Shown piece by piece: positions 44,601-52,421 of a DNA stretch of 64,000 nucleotides. A program made the translations under genes and the position numbers. Under the pieces are notes generated by a model. That model searched no databases, was not told the origin of the DNA, and worked only from the letters and a program-made list of their open reading frames with translations. Each line of letters opens with the position of its first letter. The first letter of the stretch is position 1. Source of the DNA: Cohaesibacter celericrescens (GTDB lineage: Bacteria > Pseudomonadota > Alphaproteobacteria > Rhizobiales > Cohaesibacteraceae); the NCBI RefSeq assembly GCF_002866925.1, contig NZ_PKUQ01000001.1:558001-622000 (forward strand). The letters are read 5' to 3'.

Positions 44601-44617
44601 TGCAGACTGTGTGCCAG
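44601..44617 (-). promoter_or_regulatory. Sigma-54 promoter of the nrtA operon
   Basis: The minus strand reads CTGGCACACAGTCTGCA: the -24 GG and -12 GC are separated by exactly 10 bases, as required by RpoN. Transcription would start near 44590 and give a leader of about 145-160 bases that contains the ANTAR element and terminator. Sigma-54 control implies activation by NtrC under nitrogen limitation. Confidence 0.8.
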
Positions 44618-44760
44618 TTTAAAAATTAAAAATTAATTGTTTAAATTCAATATATTATAAGAATTTTGGGAGATTAGTAAGAATCAAGCACCAATATGCA
44701 GTAGGTATAAATGCTGTTTTTTTAGACACAAAAACCAATTTGATCAATAATTGATCAACT

Positions 44761-45924
44761 CTAATTTGGGGAATTTGTAACATATTCAGCAACTGCATCG
44801 ACAGAGAATGACTTTTCGTCAAAAAACAACAATGGGGCACATGCTGCCGCTTCAAGTTGCTCTGGCTTGAGGTTGAGAGCGCGCGAGATCAGCGCGTAGT
44901 CAAAGACCTTGGCAACAGTCTCCAGATCGGCATCAGAGAATGACGCCTGCCCCCAACGCACCATTTGTGAATAGAACCAATATCCCTGAGACATCTGAGG
45001 CGCAGCACAAACTCCACCACCAAATGATAGAAAGCCGGGGATTTTCGTATTTTCGCCCGAAGTTAGTTGCATATTGTTGCTTAAAGCAGGAAGGCATTGC
45101 GCAGGAGGACAATTCAAAATATCGTAATGTGATAGAATAGTGGCCAATTCTTTCAAGTTGTCCGTTTGGGCACACCAGTCGGCAGCTTTTGCCAATGAAC
45201 GAATGAGTGCATCCAGCCGATCCGGATCGCTCAGAGCCCAACGCTCCGTAACCCCCAAGACTTTCTCGGGGCTATCGGGCCAAATAGCCTGTTTGCAGGT
45301 TACGATGCGCCCAGTGCCCGCCAATACCGCCGCAGTGTTCCAGGGTTCACCAACACAATAGCCGTCAATCTGGCCCGTCCCCAATGCATCTGCCATGAAA
45401 GAGGGAGGCAAAACTCGTATTTCAACATCGTGTTCAGGGCTAATGCCAGCAGCAGCCAACCAATATCGCAATTCATAGGCATGGCCGGAGAAAGGGTGGA
45501 CCACTCCAAAACGTAGGGGTGCCATTTTACTCTTCGCGCGGTTCCTAACAACTAGATTTAGTGCGTTTCCTGAAGACGACGGATCGATACTCCCATTCCA
45601 TGCCGCGTCTATCAATTCAGCAGCCACGGCATTCGTTACGGTGATTGCATTGCCACCAAGTCCCAAAACCATAGGCGCACGCATAGGCACGGAAAGTGAC
45701 ATTAAACTGAGACTTGAGGCAATGGGCATCGGTGCCAGCATATGAGCAACATCAAAGTGACCGACATACATACGGTCCCTGATGTTGGCCCACGAGGTCT
45801 CGCGCACGAGCTTGAGATCAATACCTTCAACTTGCGCAAAACCGCAATGTGCCGCAGCGACCAGAACGGCGCTGTCAAGAAGAGGAATGAACCCCGCAAC
45901 GACCTGATGGTTCTTTGATGTCAT
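44761..45924 (-). CDS. nasS: Nitrate/nitrite sensor NasS
   Basis: A 387-residue cytoplasmic member of the NrtA family without a signal peptide. Motifs shared with NrtA are [25 protein letters not shown] and NAITVTNAVAAEL. In known systems NasS binds NasT when nitrate is absent and releases it when nitrate or nitrite binds. It follows nasT by 53 bases on the same strand and precedes the regulated nrtA leader. Confidence 0.93.
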   Translation of the reverse strand: MTSKNHQVVAGFIPLLDSAVLVAAAHCGFAQVEGIDLKLVRETSWANIRDRMYVGHFDVAHMLAPMPIASSLSLMSLSVPMRAPMVLGLGGNAITVTNAVAAELIDAAWNGSIDPSSSGNALNLVVRNRAKSKMAPLRFGVVHPFSGHAYELRYWLAAAGISPEHDVEIRVLPPSFMADALGTGQIDGYCVGEPWNTAAVLAGTGRIVTCKQAIWPDSPEKVLGVTERWALSDPDRLDALIRSLAKAADWCAQTDNLKELATILSHYDILNCPPAQCLPALSNNMQLTSGENTKIPGFLSFGGGVCAAPQMSQGYWFYSQMVRWGQASFSDADLETVAKVFDYALISRALNLKPEQLEAAACAPLLFFDEKSFSVDAVAEYVTNSPN

Positions 45925-45977
45925 CAGAAGTATCCCTCATTTTGATTTTCACGGGTCTCGTCCATCTGAAGCAAACC

Positions 45978-46565
45978 CTAATCCCCCAACATTCCACTTG
46001 CGATGATAAGGCTTTGAGCGACATCATTGATTTTCCGACTCTGGTTCATCGCTGTTTTGCGCAACAAGTCATAGGCCTCTTGTTCGGAAATTCTTTTGGA
46101 TCGCATCAGGATGCCTTTGGCACGGTCAATAGTTTTGCGTTCAGCTAGCTCGTTACGCGCCGCCGCCAGCTCCTTGTTTAATCGGGAAAATGCGCGGAAC
46201 CGGCTTATGGCCATATCCATTATCGGTTTGACCCGATCCTTTTTGAGACCATCCACAACATAAGCCGAAACGCCAGCATCAACCGCCGCCTCGATTGTTT
46301 CGGGCTCTGACGTATCAACAAACATGGCGATGGGGCGCTGAACAGCGCGGCTGACCTGAAAGATATGTTCTAACTGATCACGCTTGGGATTTTCCAAATC
46401 GATCACAATAACGTCGGGCTCAATGTCAGTGATTTGACGCACCAATCCATCCATCTGATCAATTACGATCACACGGCCATGACCAGCCTCACGAAGCCCC
46501 TGTTCAATGATAGAGGCCCGGATTTTATTGTCATCAATCACAAGAATGGATAGCGTGTCGCTCAT
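45978..46565 (-). CDS. nasT: Nitrate-responsive antiterminator NasT (receiver-ANTAR)
   Basis: A 195-residue protein with a receiver-like domain (about 1-120, with LVIDDN at the N-terminus and VIVIDLENP around the phosphorylation site) and a C-terminal ANTAR domain (about 130-190: LAERKTIDRAKGILMRSKRISEQEAYDLLRK). ANTAR binds paired hexaloop hairpins in RNA; such a pair is present in the nrtA leader. Release from NasS, rather than phosphorylation, is the known activation route. Confidence 0.95.
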   Translation of the reverse strand: MSDTLSILVIDDNKIRASIIEQGLREAGHGRVIVIDQMDGLVRQITDIEPDVIVIDLENPKRDQLEHIFQVSRAVQRPIAMFVDTSEPETIEAAVDAGVSAYVVDGLKKDRVKPIMDMAISRFRAFSRLNKELAAARNELAERKTIDRAKGILMRSKRISEQEAYDLLRKTAMNQSRKINDVAQSLIIASGMLGD

Positions 46566-46781
46566 ATGCTTATTATGCTTAGGTGTAATGCGATTGCAAA
46601 CAATTGTTGCGCCGTTCCCAACACACTTCGCAACCGCAGCATTTCATCCAGTCTTTTGTCCTCTTGCTCCAGATGGCGCTGTCATGTGTGGACGTAAATG
46701 GACCCCACCTAATTGCAACAATCTATTTGGTGGTGTCAGACAAACTTGTACTTGACCAAAGAGGGCCAGTATCTTCGACTG
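46566..46781. other. Upstream region of nasT, no gene seen
   Basis: About 215 bases between nasT and the first IS6 relic. I see no gene; it should carry the nasTS promoter. Confidence 0.4.
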
Positions 46782-47098
46782 TTATGCCGCACAAAGACCC
46801 CGCCACTCTGCGAGAGCAGCGCTACGGTTCAGCTTGAAATTTAGTCTGCTGTAGAGGCCTCTCTCCTGATTGAAATGGTTGTAAACTGATGCGTGGATGG
46901 AAGCGAATTTCTGCAATGCTCGCATGCGCCTGAAGCGGCTCATTGCGGAGGGAAAGTGGAAATTGAACATAAAGCATCACCGCAAGGCGAATGATCTCTG
47001 GGCTGGTTTTGAAATAGCGAAAAGGGGAGTGTTTTGTCATCATACAAAGATAAGTCACCGCACTGCCCGTCTCAAGCAATTTACTCTGACATTACCTC
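46782..47098 (-). mobile_element. IS6-family relic with internal deletion
   Basis: The minus strand starts, from an ATG at 47040, like an IS6-type transposase (MTKHSPFRYFKTSPEIIRLA, VMLYVQFPLSLRN) and then jumps to the C-terminal end of such a protein (SIHASVYNHFNQERGLYSR, LNFKLNRSAALAEW) in another frame. The central DDE domain is missing. Ends shared with the second relic at 51966-52393 (GAGAGCAGCGCTACGGTTCA and TCTGACA) suggest both come from one element type. It is not functional. Confidence 0.75.
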
Positions 47099-47345
47099 CA
47101 TGACGCTGGAGGCAGAAAGAATAATCGGGCAGAGAGTTCTCACCTACCATTTCTAGGCCGAGAACGACTCATGCAGCAGTTCAAATCACCCGGATCAGCC
47201 CAACGTTTTCCCGCAGTTCACGTTTCCATTTATAGTATCTTCAACGTCCAGCGCCACTTGATCTCCCGAAATACATTGCGCCAATTTCGCGATGAAGCAA
47301 TGCTTGTGTGGCGCACGGAGACAGCGGCGGCCTGTATTGTTCTCG
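47099..47345 (+). pseudogene. C-terminal fragment of another IS6-family transposase
   Basis: The plus strand reads NNRAESSHLPF, then MQQFKSPGSAQRFPAVHVSI, YSIFNVQRHLISRNTLRQF and RDEAMLVWRTETAA, the usual C-terminal end of an IS6 transposase (the NNRAENSH block carries the last catalytic Glu). Nothing upstream of this block is left. It begins right at the edge of the neighbouring relic and is in the opposite direction. The following bases up to 47490 hold no gene. Confidence 0.75.
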
Positions 47346-47492
47346 TATACAAATTCCGCGCGACTTTGTTTCTTCAACGTGACAATGCTGCTTTAAGCCC
47401 AGTTATTCCGCCAATGCCCGACCTCAAGCCAGTCTGCTCTGACCGTGCCATCAATCCGTATAGGCACAGCAAACCTCAACCAATATAGCAAT

Positions 47493-47517
47493 AGAAAAGG
47501 CCTCCGTTTGAAGGCCT
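47493..47517 (-). terminator. Intrinsic terminator of the RidA/aldolase unit
   Basis: AGGCCT at 47498-47503 and 47512-47517 pair around eight bases, and the minus strand continues with TTTTCT. It lies 16 bases beyond the RidA stop. Confidence 0.65.
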
Positions 47518-47532
47518 CTCTAGAATACCCAA

Positions 47533-47806
47533 TCACTCGGGCTTATAGGCAATAACGTCGACTTCGACCTTCGCATCAACCATCAACTGGGACCGCACAG
47601 TGGAACGCGCTGACGCGCCATTGGGAAAGTATTCCGCATAAATGCGGTTGAAAGTCCAGAAGTCACGGGTGTCGTCAAGCCAGCAGTTGGCCTTGACCAC
47701 ATCATCCAGCGTGCAATCAGCAAGCGCCAGCACGGACGGCTGGAGAGAAAGGCAGATTTTGGCCGCCAGCGCCAGTGCGTTCTACACCGAGACGTTTAAT
47801 AGACAT
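47533..47806 (-). pseudogene. RidA-family gene with internal deletion
   Basis: The minus strand starts normally (ATG 47806: MSIKRLGVERTGAGGQNLPF, SPAVRAG), then meets a frame change and resumes with the C-terminal half of the family (CTLDDVVKANCWLDDTRDFW, VEVDVIAYKPE). About 45 residues that normally lie between, including the central VSGQ block, are missing. RidA proteins hydrolyse reactive enamines made by PLP enzymes, which fits the neighbouring PLP enzyme gene, but this copy cannot give a normal trimer. Confidence 0.8.
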
Positions 47807-47844
47807 GGATTTCTCCGTTGTTTGTTTAAGATTTACAAATTGGA

Positions 47845-48900
47845 TTACCAGACCTTACCTCGTGCCAAGACAGGGCTTTGGGCAACAAGCTGAGAACCGC
47901 GGATCAATTGCACATGATCGAGCATATTGGACACCACGCAGGCGTGGTTGGGCACGATCCGCACTCGATCCCCTACCCTCAAATCAAGCGGTTGTTCGCT
48001 GACCATTCGACCGTGTTCCTCGGACAACTGATCAATGCGAATATCCGGATGCCCCAACACCGCACCAAAATCTTCAAAGCCAAGCAAATCCGAAGTCAAC
48101 ACCTTGGAACCAGCGTCGATGATGGCACGATTGACTGTCGGCATGGAAACAATCGTCGCCAACACTGACAGCGCGCAGTCATCCAGACTGCATGTCCCGC
48201 GCGCCACCAGAGACCGGTCATTATAGATATAGGTGCCAACCCGATATTCTGTGACAACCGGAACCAAATGGGCATTCCACATGTCGGGGGAGCCACCGCC
48301 CGACACCACGGGCACGGCGATGCCGCCCGCTTCGATCAACGCCTTGGCGCGGCTTAACCAACTCTGCACAGCATCTGTAGCCCCGGCTGGAGGATAGGTC
48401 ATCAGGCCACCAAATTTCAAACCCGAAGCTGCGTCAATCCGAACTGCTAACGCCATCGCTTGCTCTGGTTGTTGCACCCCACAGCGCCTCGCACCAGTGT
48501 CGCATTCCACCAAAACAGCAAGAGGCGTTTGAGCATCAGCAAAAGCTTCAGCCAAACCATTAATCACCATCTCGCTATCGGCAACAACGCTGAGGCGGAC
48601 CTTTTGCGACAGTGACCTGAGACAATTGAGCTTGTCGTCACCCATAATGTTATAGGTGATAAAAACATCCTCGATGCCGCCCTGCGAAATCATGGCTTCG
48701 GCCTCGGAAATTTTCTGACAGGTGATCCCCACCGCCCCCGCGTCAAGCTGCGCTTTGGCCAGCAAAGGCAATTTATGGGTTTTGATATGGGGTCGCAACG
48801 TCAGATTATGACCATCACAATAGCTTTGATAGCGGACGATATTAGCCTCGGCCACATCAAGATCAACCAACACAGACGGTGTCACTAGGTTTGCATACAT
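47845..48900 (-). CDS. D-threonine aldolase/D-serine dehydratase-like PLP enzyme
   Basis: A 351-residue fold-type III PLP enzyme. The N-terminal barrel has TPSVLVDLDVAEANI and RPHIKTHKLP, where the Lys carries PLP; ECDTGARRCGV and VVSGGGSPD bind the phosphate. The C-terminal beta domain ends with the metal-binding PNHACVV. Such enzymes cleave or dehydrate D-3-hydroxy amino acids such as D-threonine. The ATG at 48900 follows CAGGAAA. The broken RidA gene lies 38 bases downstream, and an IS110 fragment sits directly upstream and may have removed the promoter. Confidence 0.88.
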   Translation of the reverse strand: MYANLVTPSVLVDLDVAEANIVRYQSYCDGHNLTLRPHIKTHKLPLLAKAQLDAGAVGITCQKISEAEAMISQGGIEDVFITYNIMGDDKLNCLRSLSQKVRLSVVADSEMVINGLAEAFADAQTPLAVLVECDTGARRCGVQQPEQAMALAVRIDAASGLKFGGLMTYPPAGATDAVQSWLSRAKALIEAGGIAVPVVSGGGSPDMWNAHLVPVVTEYRVGTYIYNDRSLVARGTCSLDDCALSVLATIVSMPTVNRAIIDAGSKVLTSDLLGFEDFGAVLGHPDIRIDQLSEEHGRMVSEQPLDLRVGDRVRIVPNHACVVSNMLDHVQLIRGSQLVAQSPVLARGKVW

Positions 48901-48913
48901 ATCATTTCCTGCC

Positions 48914-49396
48914 TTACTGTTCGCAATCCCCCAACGGGCATTGTGCAGTAATGACACCAAACTCGGCAATATGGGCGCGGATTGCATTCATAATCATTGT
49001 GCGCTGGCGGACCAAAAGATCACGCGAGCGATGCAGGACCAGAACACTCTGCTGTTCGACACTCTTGATCGACACAAAGTGCATACTGGGGCGAGTGACC
49101 GCCTCGCAGATTGCTTCTGCGTCAGCCGCATCATTCTTATGGCGTTTGACATAAGGCTTTACGTAAGCTGGTGAGATCAACTGCACCTCATGGCCAAGCG
49201 CTGTGATCTCGCGCGCCCAGAAGTGACTGCTTGCACAAGCTTCCATACCAACTAGGCAGGGCTCCAGCTTCGATAGGAAGTTGAGAACCGCGCCGCGTCG
49301 AAGTTTCTTTTGCAAGACGATCTTGCCAACGCAGTCAACGCCGTGAAGTTGAAAAACAGACTTTGCTAAATCAATTCCAAGTGTTTCAATATGCAT
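48914..49396 (-). pseudogene. IS110-family transposase fragment
   Basis: About 160 residues from the N-terminus of an IS110 transposase: MHIETLGIDLAKSVFQLHGV with the first catalytic Asp, LVGMEACASSHFWAREI with Glu, and KRHKNDAADAEAICEAV with the DAxD pair. The C-terminal half with the Ser-containing domain is gone. It cannot transpose by itself. On its upstream side it adjoins the tail of an ardA gene, so the element may have inserted there. Confidence 0.85.
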
Positions 49397-49479
49397 GTGG
49401 ATGGCTCCTTTCCAACGTTGCTCTCTAACAGCATCAATATGGCACATTGTGATGCCGCCGGATGGAGCCGTCCACAACA

Positions 49480-49590
49480 TCAGAGCACCTTGCAAACTAC
49501 ATCGATTATGATGCCATCGCCCGTGACCTAGCTCATGACCATGTCGAAACCAGCATTGCTGGTGACACTTACGTTTATCGCATATCGTAA
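49480..49590 (+). pseudogene. C-terminal remnant of an ardA-like antirestriction gene
   Basis: The plus strand reads SEHLANYIDYDAIARDLAHD, then HVETSIAGDTYVYRIS and a stop at 49588-49590. This is the C-terminal pattern of ArdA proteins (...LxNYxDYxAxARDL...VFR). About 36 residues remain; the upstream part is cut off where the IS110 leader begins. ArdA is usually carried by plasmids and conjugative elements. Confidence 0.65.
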
Positions 49591-49604
49591 GATGAGGTTT
49601 CGGA

Positions 49605-49677
49605 TGAGTTATAGAATTCGCTTCTATAACTCACAAAACATAGTAATGTGAGTTATAGAAAGGTGTCCTATAACTCA
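49605..49677 (+). promoter_or_regulatory. Four operator-like half sites over the fic start
   Basis: TGAGTTATAGAA at 49605-49616 is mirrored at 49622-49633, and the same motif returns at 49649-49660 with a shorter mirror TATAACTCA at 49669-49677. The two inverted repeats are spaced about 44 bases apart (roughly four helical turns), and the last half site covers the fic start codon. This looks like an autoregulatory operator. Confidence 0.7.
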
Positions 49678-50774
49678 TGACTTGGAACTGGCAAAAAACC
49701 GACTGGCCCCAATTTAGCTGGAACAAGCAAGCTCTTAAAGAGCTTGAATCCCGATTTTTGTATCAGTCTGGGATATTGCTTGGTACACTCAAACACATTG
49801 ATGATGAGCAAAAACAGCACCTCACAATCAATTTGATTTCAACGGAAGCGATGAAAACATCCGAAATCGAAGGTGAAATTCTCAATCGAGATTCCGTTCA
49901 ATCATCCATCCGTCGCAATTTTGGTCTTAATCCCACTCATAGCAAAGCCAGTCCTGCCGAGCAGGGTATTGCCGACATGATGGTCGATCTATACCGAAAT
50001 TTTGATGCTTCACTTTCTCATGACATTTTGCATGATTGGCACAAAATGCTGACTATGGGGCGACAGGATCTGCGCGACATCGGACGATACCGCACCCATG
50101 AAGAACCAATGAAAGTTGTCTCCAGCTCTCTGCATGAACCAAAAATCTATTTTGAAGCGCCACCCTCTTCAACTATGGCTGCAGAAATGGAACGCTTCAT
50201 GGCATGGTTTAACGAAAGCAGCGCTCTGCCAGCATTGACACGCTGCGGCCTAGCGCACCTGTATTTTGTCTGCATTCACCCTTTTGAAGACGGGAATGGT
50301 CGTATCGGACGTGCCATCGCAGAAAAAGCACTGTCACAAAGCCTTGGTCAGCCCAGCTTACTTGCTCTCTCCCAGACAATTCAACACAAGCGCAAGGAAT
50401 ACTACCGCCACCTAGAGCTCAACAATAAAGAGTTGGTTGTCACTGACTGGCTGACCTATTTTGCAGAAACTATTTTGGACGCGCAGGCGGTGTCTCAAAA
50501 ATTGATCGAATTTCTCATTGCTAAAACCCGTCTTTATGACCGCCTGCGCGGTGTGCTCAATCCACGACAGGAAAGAGCAATTGAACGCATGTTTCGAGAA
50601 GGTCCTTCTGGTTTTAAAGGTGGTTTGAGCGCCGACAACTACATCACCATTACGGATACCACGCGAGCAACGGCAACGCGTGACCTGAAGGATCTTGTCG
50701 AGAAAGGCGCACTCAAACGAACTGGCGAACTACGTCATACGCGCTATTGGCTGAATATTCGAGACGAGGGCTAA
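49677..50774 (+). CDS. Class II Fic-family AMP-transferase with N-terminal DUF4172-like domain
   Basis: A 365-residue protein that would transfer AMP from ATP to hydroxyl groups of target proteins. The N-terminal part (WNWQKTDWPQFSW...) fits DUF4172. The inhibitory motif T-x3-E-G is at 61-66 (TSEIEG), which makes this the self-inhibited class II type that needs no separate antitoxin. The catalytic motif HPFEDGNGRIGR spans 201-212 with His201. The C-terminal 75 residues (LNPRQERAIERMF, TDTTRATATRDLKDLVEKG) form a winged helix that may bind the repeated operator at its own start. It lies between an ardA remnant and an IS3 remnant. Confidence 0.92.
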   Translation: MTWNWQKTDWPQFSWNKQALKELESRFLYQSGILLGTLKHIDDEQKQHLTINLISTEAMKTSEIEGEILNRDSVQSSIRRNFGLNPTHSKASPAEQGIADMMVDLYRNFDASLSHDILHDWHKMLTMGRQDLRDIGRYRTHEEPMKVVSSSLHEPKIYFEAPPSSTMAAEMERFMAWFNESSALPALTRCGLAHLYFVCIHPFEDGNGRIGRAIAEKALSQSLGQPSLLALSQTIQHKRKEYYRHLELNNKELVVTDWLTYFAETILDAQAVSQKLIEFLIAKTRLYDRLRGVLNPRQERAIERMFREGPSGFKGGLSADNYITITDTTRATATRDLKDLVEKGALKRTGELRHTRYWLNIRDEG

Positions 50775-50873
50775 CGGCTTGTGCCATGAAACTCATCCGC
50801 CCAGCCTTCATATCCCATGGCGGATAGGAGTCAGGTGTAGGGTCGCCAGCACGAAAACGGTTACAATGATCTA

Positions 50874-51298
50874 AGAGGTGGTCCCGGAAATTATGAATTC
50901 TGATCAAGGATCCCAGTTCACCAGTTCCGACTGGATCCAGACATTGACTGATGCAGATGTAAAAATCTCAATGCCTCTCGGTGATGCTTCGCATCACCTG
51001 CCGGTAATAGACGGTCGAGAGCGCTGGGTTGATAATCGCATGATCGAACGTCTCTGGCGATCCATCAAATATGAATGCATCTATCTCAATGCTTTCGAGA
51101 CGGGATCGGAGGCAAGGATCGGCATTGCAAAATGGATTACATATTATAATGCAGAACGCCCTCATTCCAGTCATGGCATCTTGACCCCGAACGAGGCATA
51201 TGACACCACAATAACCATAGAGAAAATCGCAGCCTGATGTGATACCTAGATCCACCTTATATCGGCTACAAACTGGTCGAAAAACTGGGACCACCTCT
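50874..51298 (+). mobile_element. Internally deleted IS3-family element with intact ends
   Basis: AGAGGTGGTCCC at 50874-50885 and its exact complement at 51287-51298 are 12-bp terminal inverted repeats. Between them only the C-terminal part of the IS3 OrfB transposase remains (GPEIMNSDQGSQFTSSDW with a catalytic Asp, NRMIERLWRSIKYECIYLNA with Glu, YYNAERPHSSHGILTP), stop at 51237. OrfA and the first half of OrfB are gone. A 19-base palindrome (50980-50998, GGTGATGC-TTC-GCATCACC) sits in-frame within an insertion of about 33 bases between ISM and DGR. The element could move only with help from a complete copy. Confidence 0.8.
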
Positions 51299-51340
51299 GA
51301 GCATCAATGCCGTCTGGATCACTGTGCGCTGCTGAACGCT

Positions 51341-51367
51341 AAAAGACCGCCTACAGAGGCGGTCTTT
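51341..51367 (-). terminator. Intrinsic terminator of the BA14K gene
   Basis: AAAAGACCGCCT and AGGCGGTCTTT form an 11-bp stem around ACAG; the 5' A-run gives a short T-run on the minus strand. It could also act on the plus strand, where TCTATTTTG follows. Confidence 0.75.
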
Positions 51368-51393
51368 CTATTTTGATATCGTTCTGTTCATTT

Positions 51394-51741
51394 CTAGCGG
51401 CAGAAGTGGCGACGTCCGTCATAACCACGGAAATAGCCGGTACGTGGGTTAAATGACCGGTAGCGTGCGTCGCAATATCGATACCAAGCACGCGTCCATG
51501 GGGCTGGACGACCAGAGTGATGAACGCGGTGATGTCTGTTTGGGCGATGGTGCGGGCGGTAATTGCGATGGCCATTGCGGTAGGCGACATCGTGTGCGAT
51601 TGCGCCAACGGCCAAGCCGGTAACGGCGCCAATCGCGAAGGCTGCGTTGCGACCGCCTGCCGCTTGCGCTTGGCTGGTGGGCAGAGCCACTGTTGCGATG
51701 GTTGCGATCAGGGCGAAGGCTGCAATGGTTTTCTTGAACAT
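51394..51741 (-). CDS. BA14K family secreted protein
   Basis: A 115-residue protein with a classical signal peptide (MFKKTIAAFALIATIATVAL, cleaved near AQAAGG). A short hydrophobic segment (AFAIGAVTGLAVGAIA) is followed by a His-, Arg- and Asn-rich linker and the BA14K end WYRYCDARYRSFNPRTGYFR with DGRRHFC. The family is named after a 14-kDa immunoreactive, lectin-like Brucella protein and is widespread in Hyphomicrobiales envelopes. The two Cys probably form a disulfide. CGGAG precedes the start. Confidence 0.88.
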   Translation of the reverse strand: MFKKTIAAFALIATIATVALPTSQAQAAGGRNAAFAIGAVTGLAVGAIAHDVAYRNGHRNYRPHHRPNRHHRVHHSGRPAPWTRAWYRYCDARYRSFNPRTGYFRGYDGRRHFCR

Positions 51742-51965
51742 GATGTTTCTCCGGATCGATATTTGTTTTTATTGAAGATCTTGTGTGTCGCTTTGAATTT
51801 GTTTGGCGTTGATCATCAGCGCCTATACTCATCAGTCGCGGCGTATCCGGAAAGGGTTCAAAAAAATTCAAAATTTATAATTTGGCAACTGAACGGCTCT
51901 GTCAGGCAAATTTGAATTGGTTCACGAGGGCCATCATCACTGTCTTTTAGGGAGCATAAAGACCA

Positions 51966-52393
51966 CACACTCAGTGAGAGCAGCGCTACGGTTCAGCTTC
52001 AAATTTGGTCTGCTGTTGAGGCCTCGCATTCGTGATCTACGGCCCGCCACAGATAGTGCGCTTCGCCGGTGATTTTGACGAACACTTCATCCCAGTGCCA
52101 CTTCCATTGTGGCCAAGGGTGCGACCTTTCAATTCATTTCCTAAGGACCTTTGACGCAAATATTGGACCGAACCTGTTCCAGCAAAACCGGATCATCTCA
52201 AAGCTTACGTCGATGCCGCGTTCGTGCAAAAAGGTCTTCAACATTTCGAAGGAAAAGTGGAAATTGAACTTAGAGCATCACAGCAAGGCGAATAACCTTT
52301 GGGCTGTTTTGAGATAGCGGAATGGAGAGTGCTTTGTCATCCTACGGGGATGAGTCACCGCACTAACCGTCTCAAGTCAATTTCCTCTGACAG
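51966..52393 (-). mobile_element. Second IS6-family relic
   Basis: The minus strand from an ATG at 52340 again reads MTKHSPFRYLKT, then with frameshifts FLRNVEDLF, ERGIDVSFE-like sequence and the first catalytic block WPQWKWHWDEVFVKITGEAH with YLWRAVDHECEAS. It then jumps to the C-terminal end (LKLNRSAAL). The outer parts match the relic at 46782-47098, while the kept inner parts differ, so each copy suffered its own deletion. The short gap 51742-51965 has no gene. Confidence 0.75.
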
Positions 52394-52421
52394 GCCCCTC
52401 AACTACATTTAAATCCGGTAA

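Noticed and set aside
47171..47488. 105-residue plus-strand frame as an independent gene
   Set aside because: Its first half is the C-terminal end of an IS6 transposase, and the rest is read-through without a domain.
51449..51871. 140-residue minus-strand frame covering the BA14K gene
   Set aside because: It is the same DNA in another frame; the BA14K frame has a signal peptide, ribosome site and family match.
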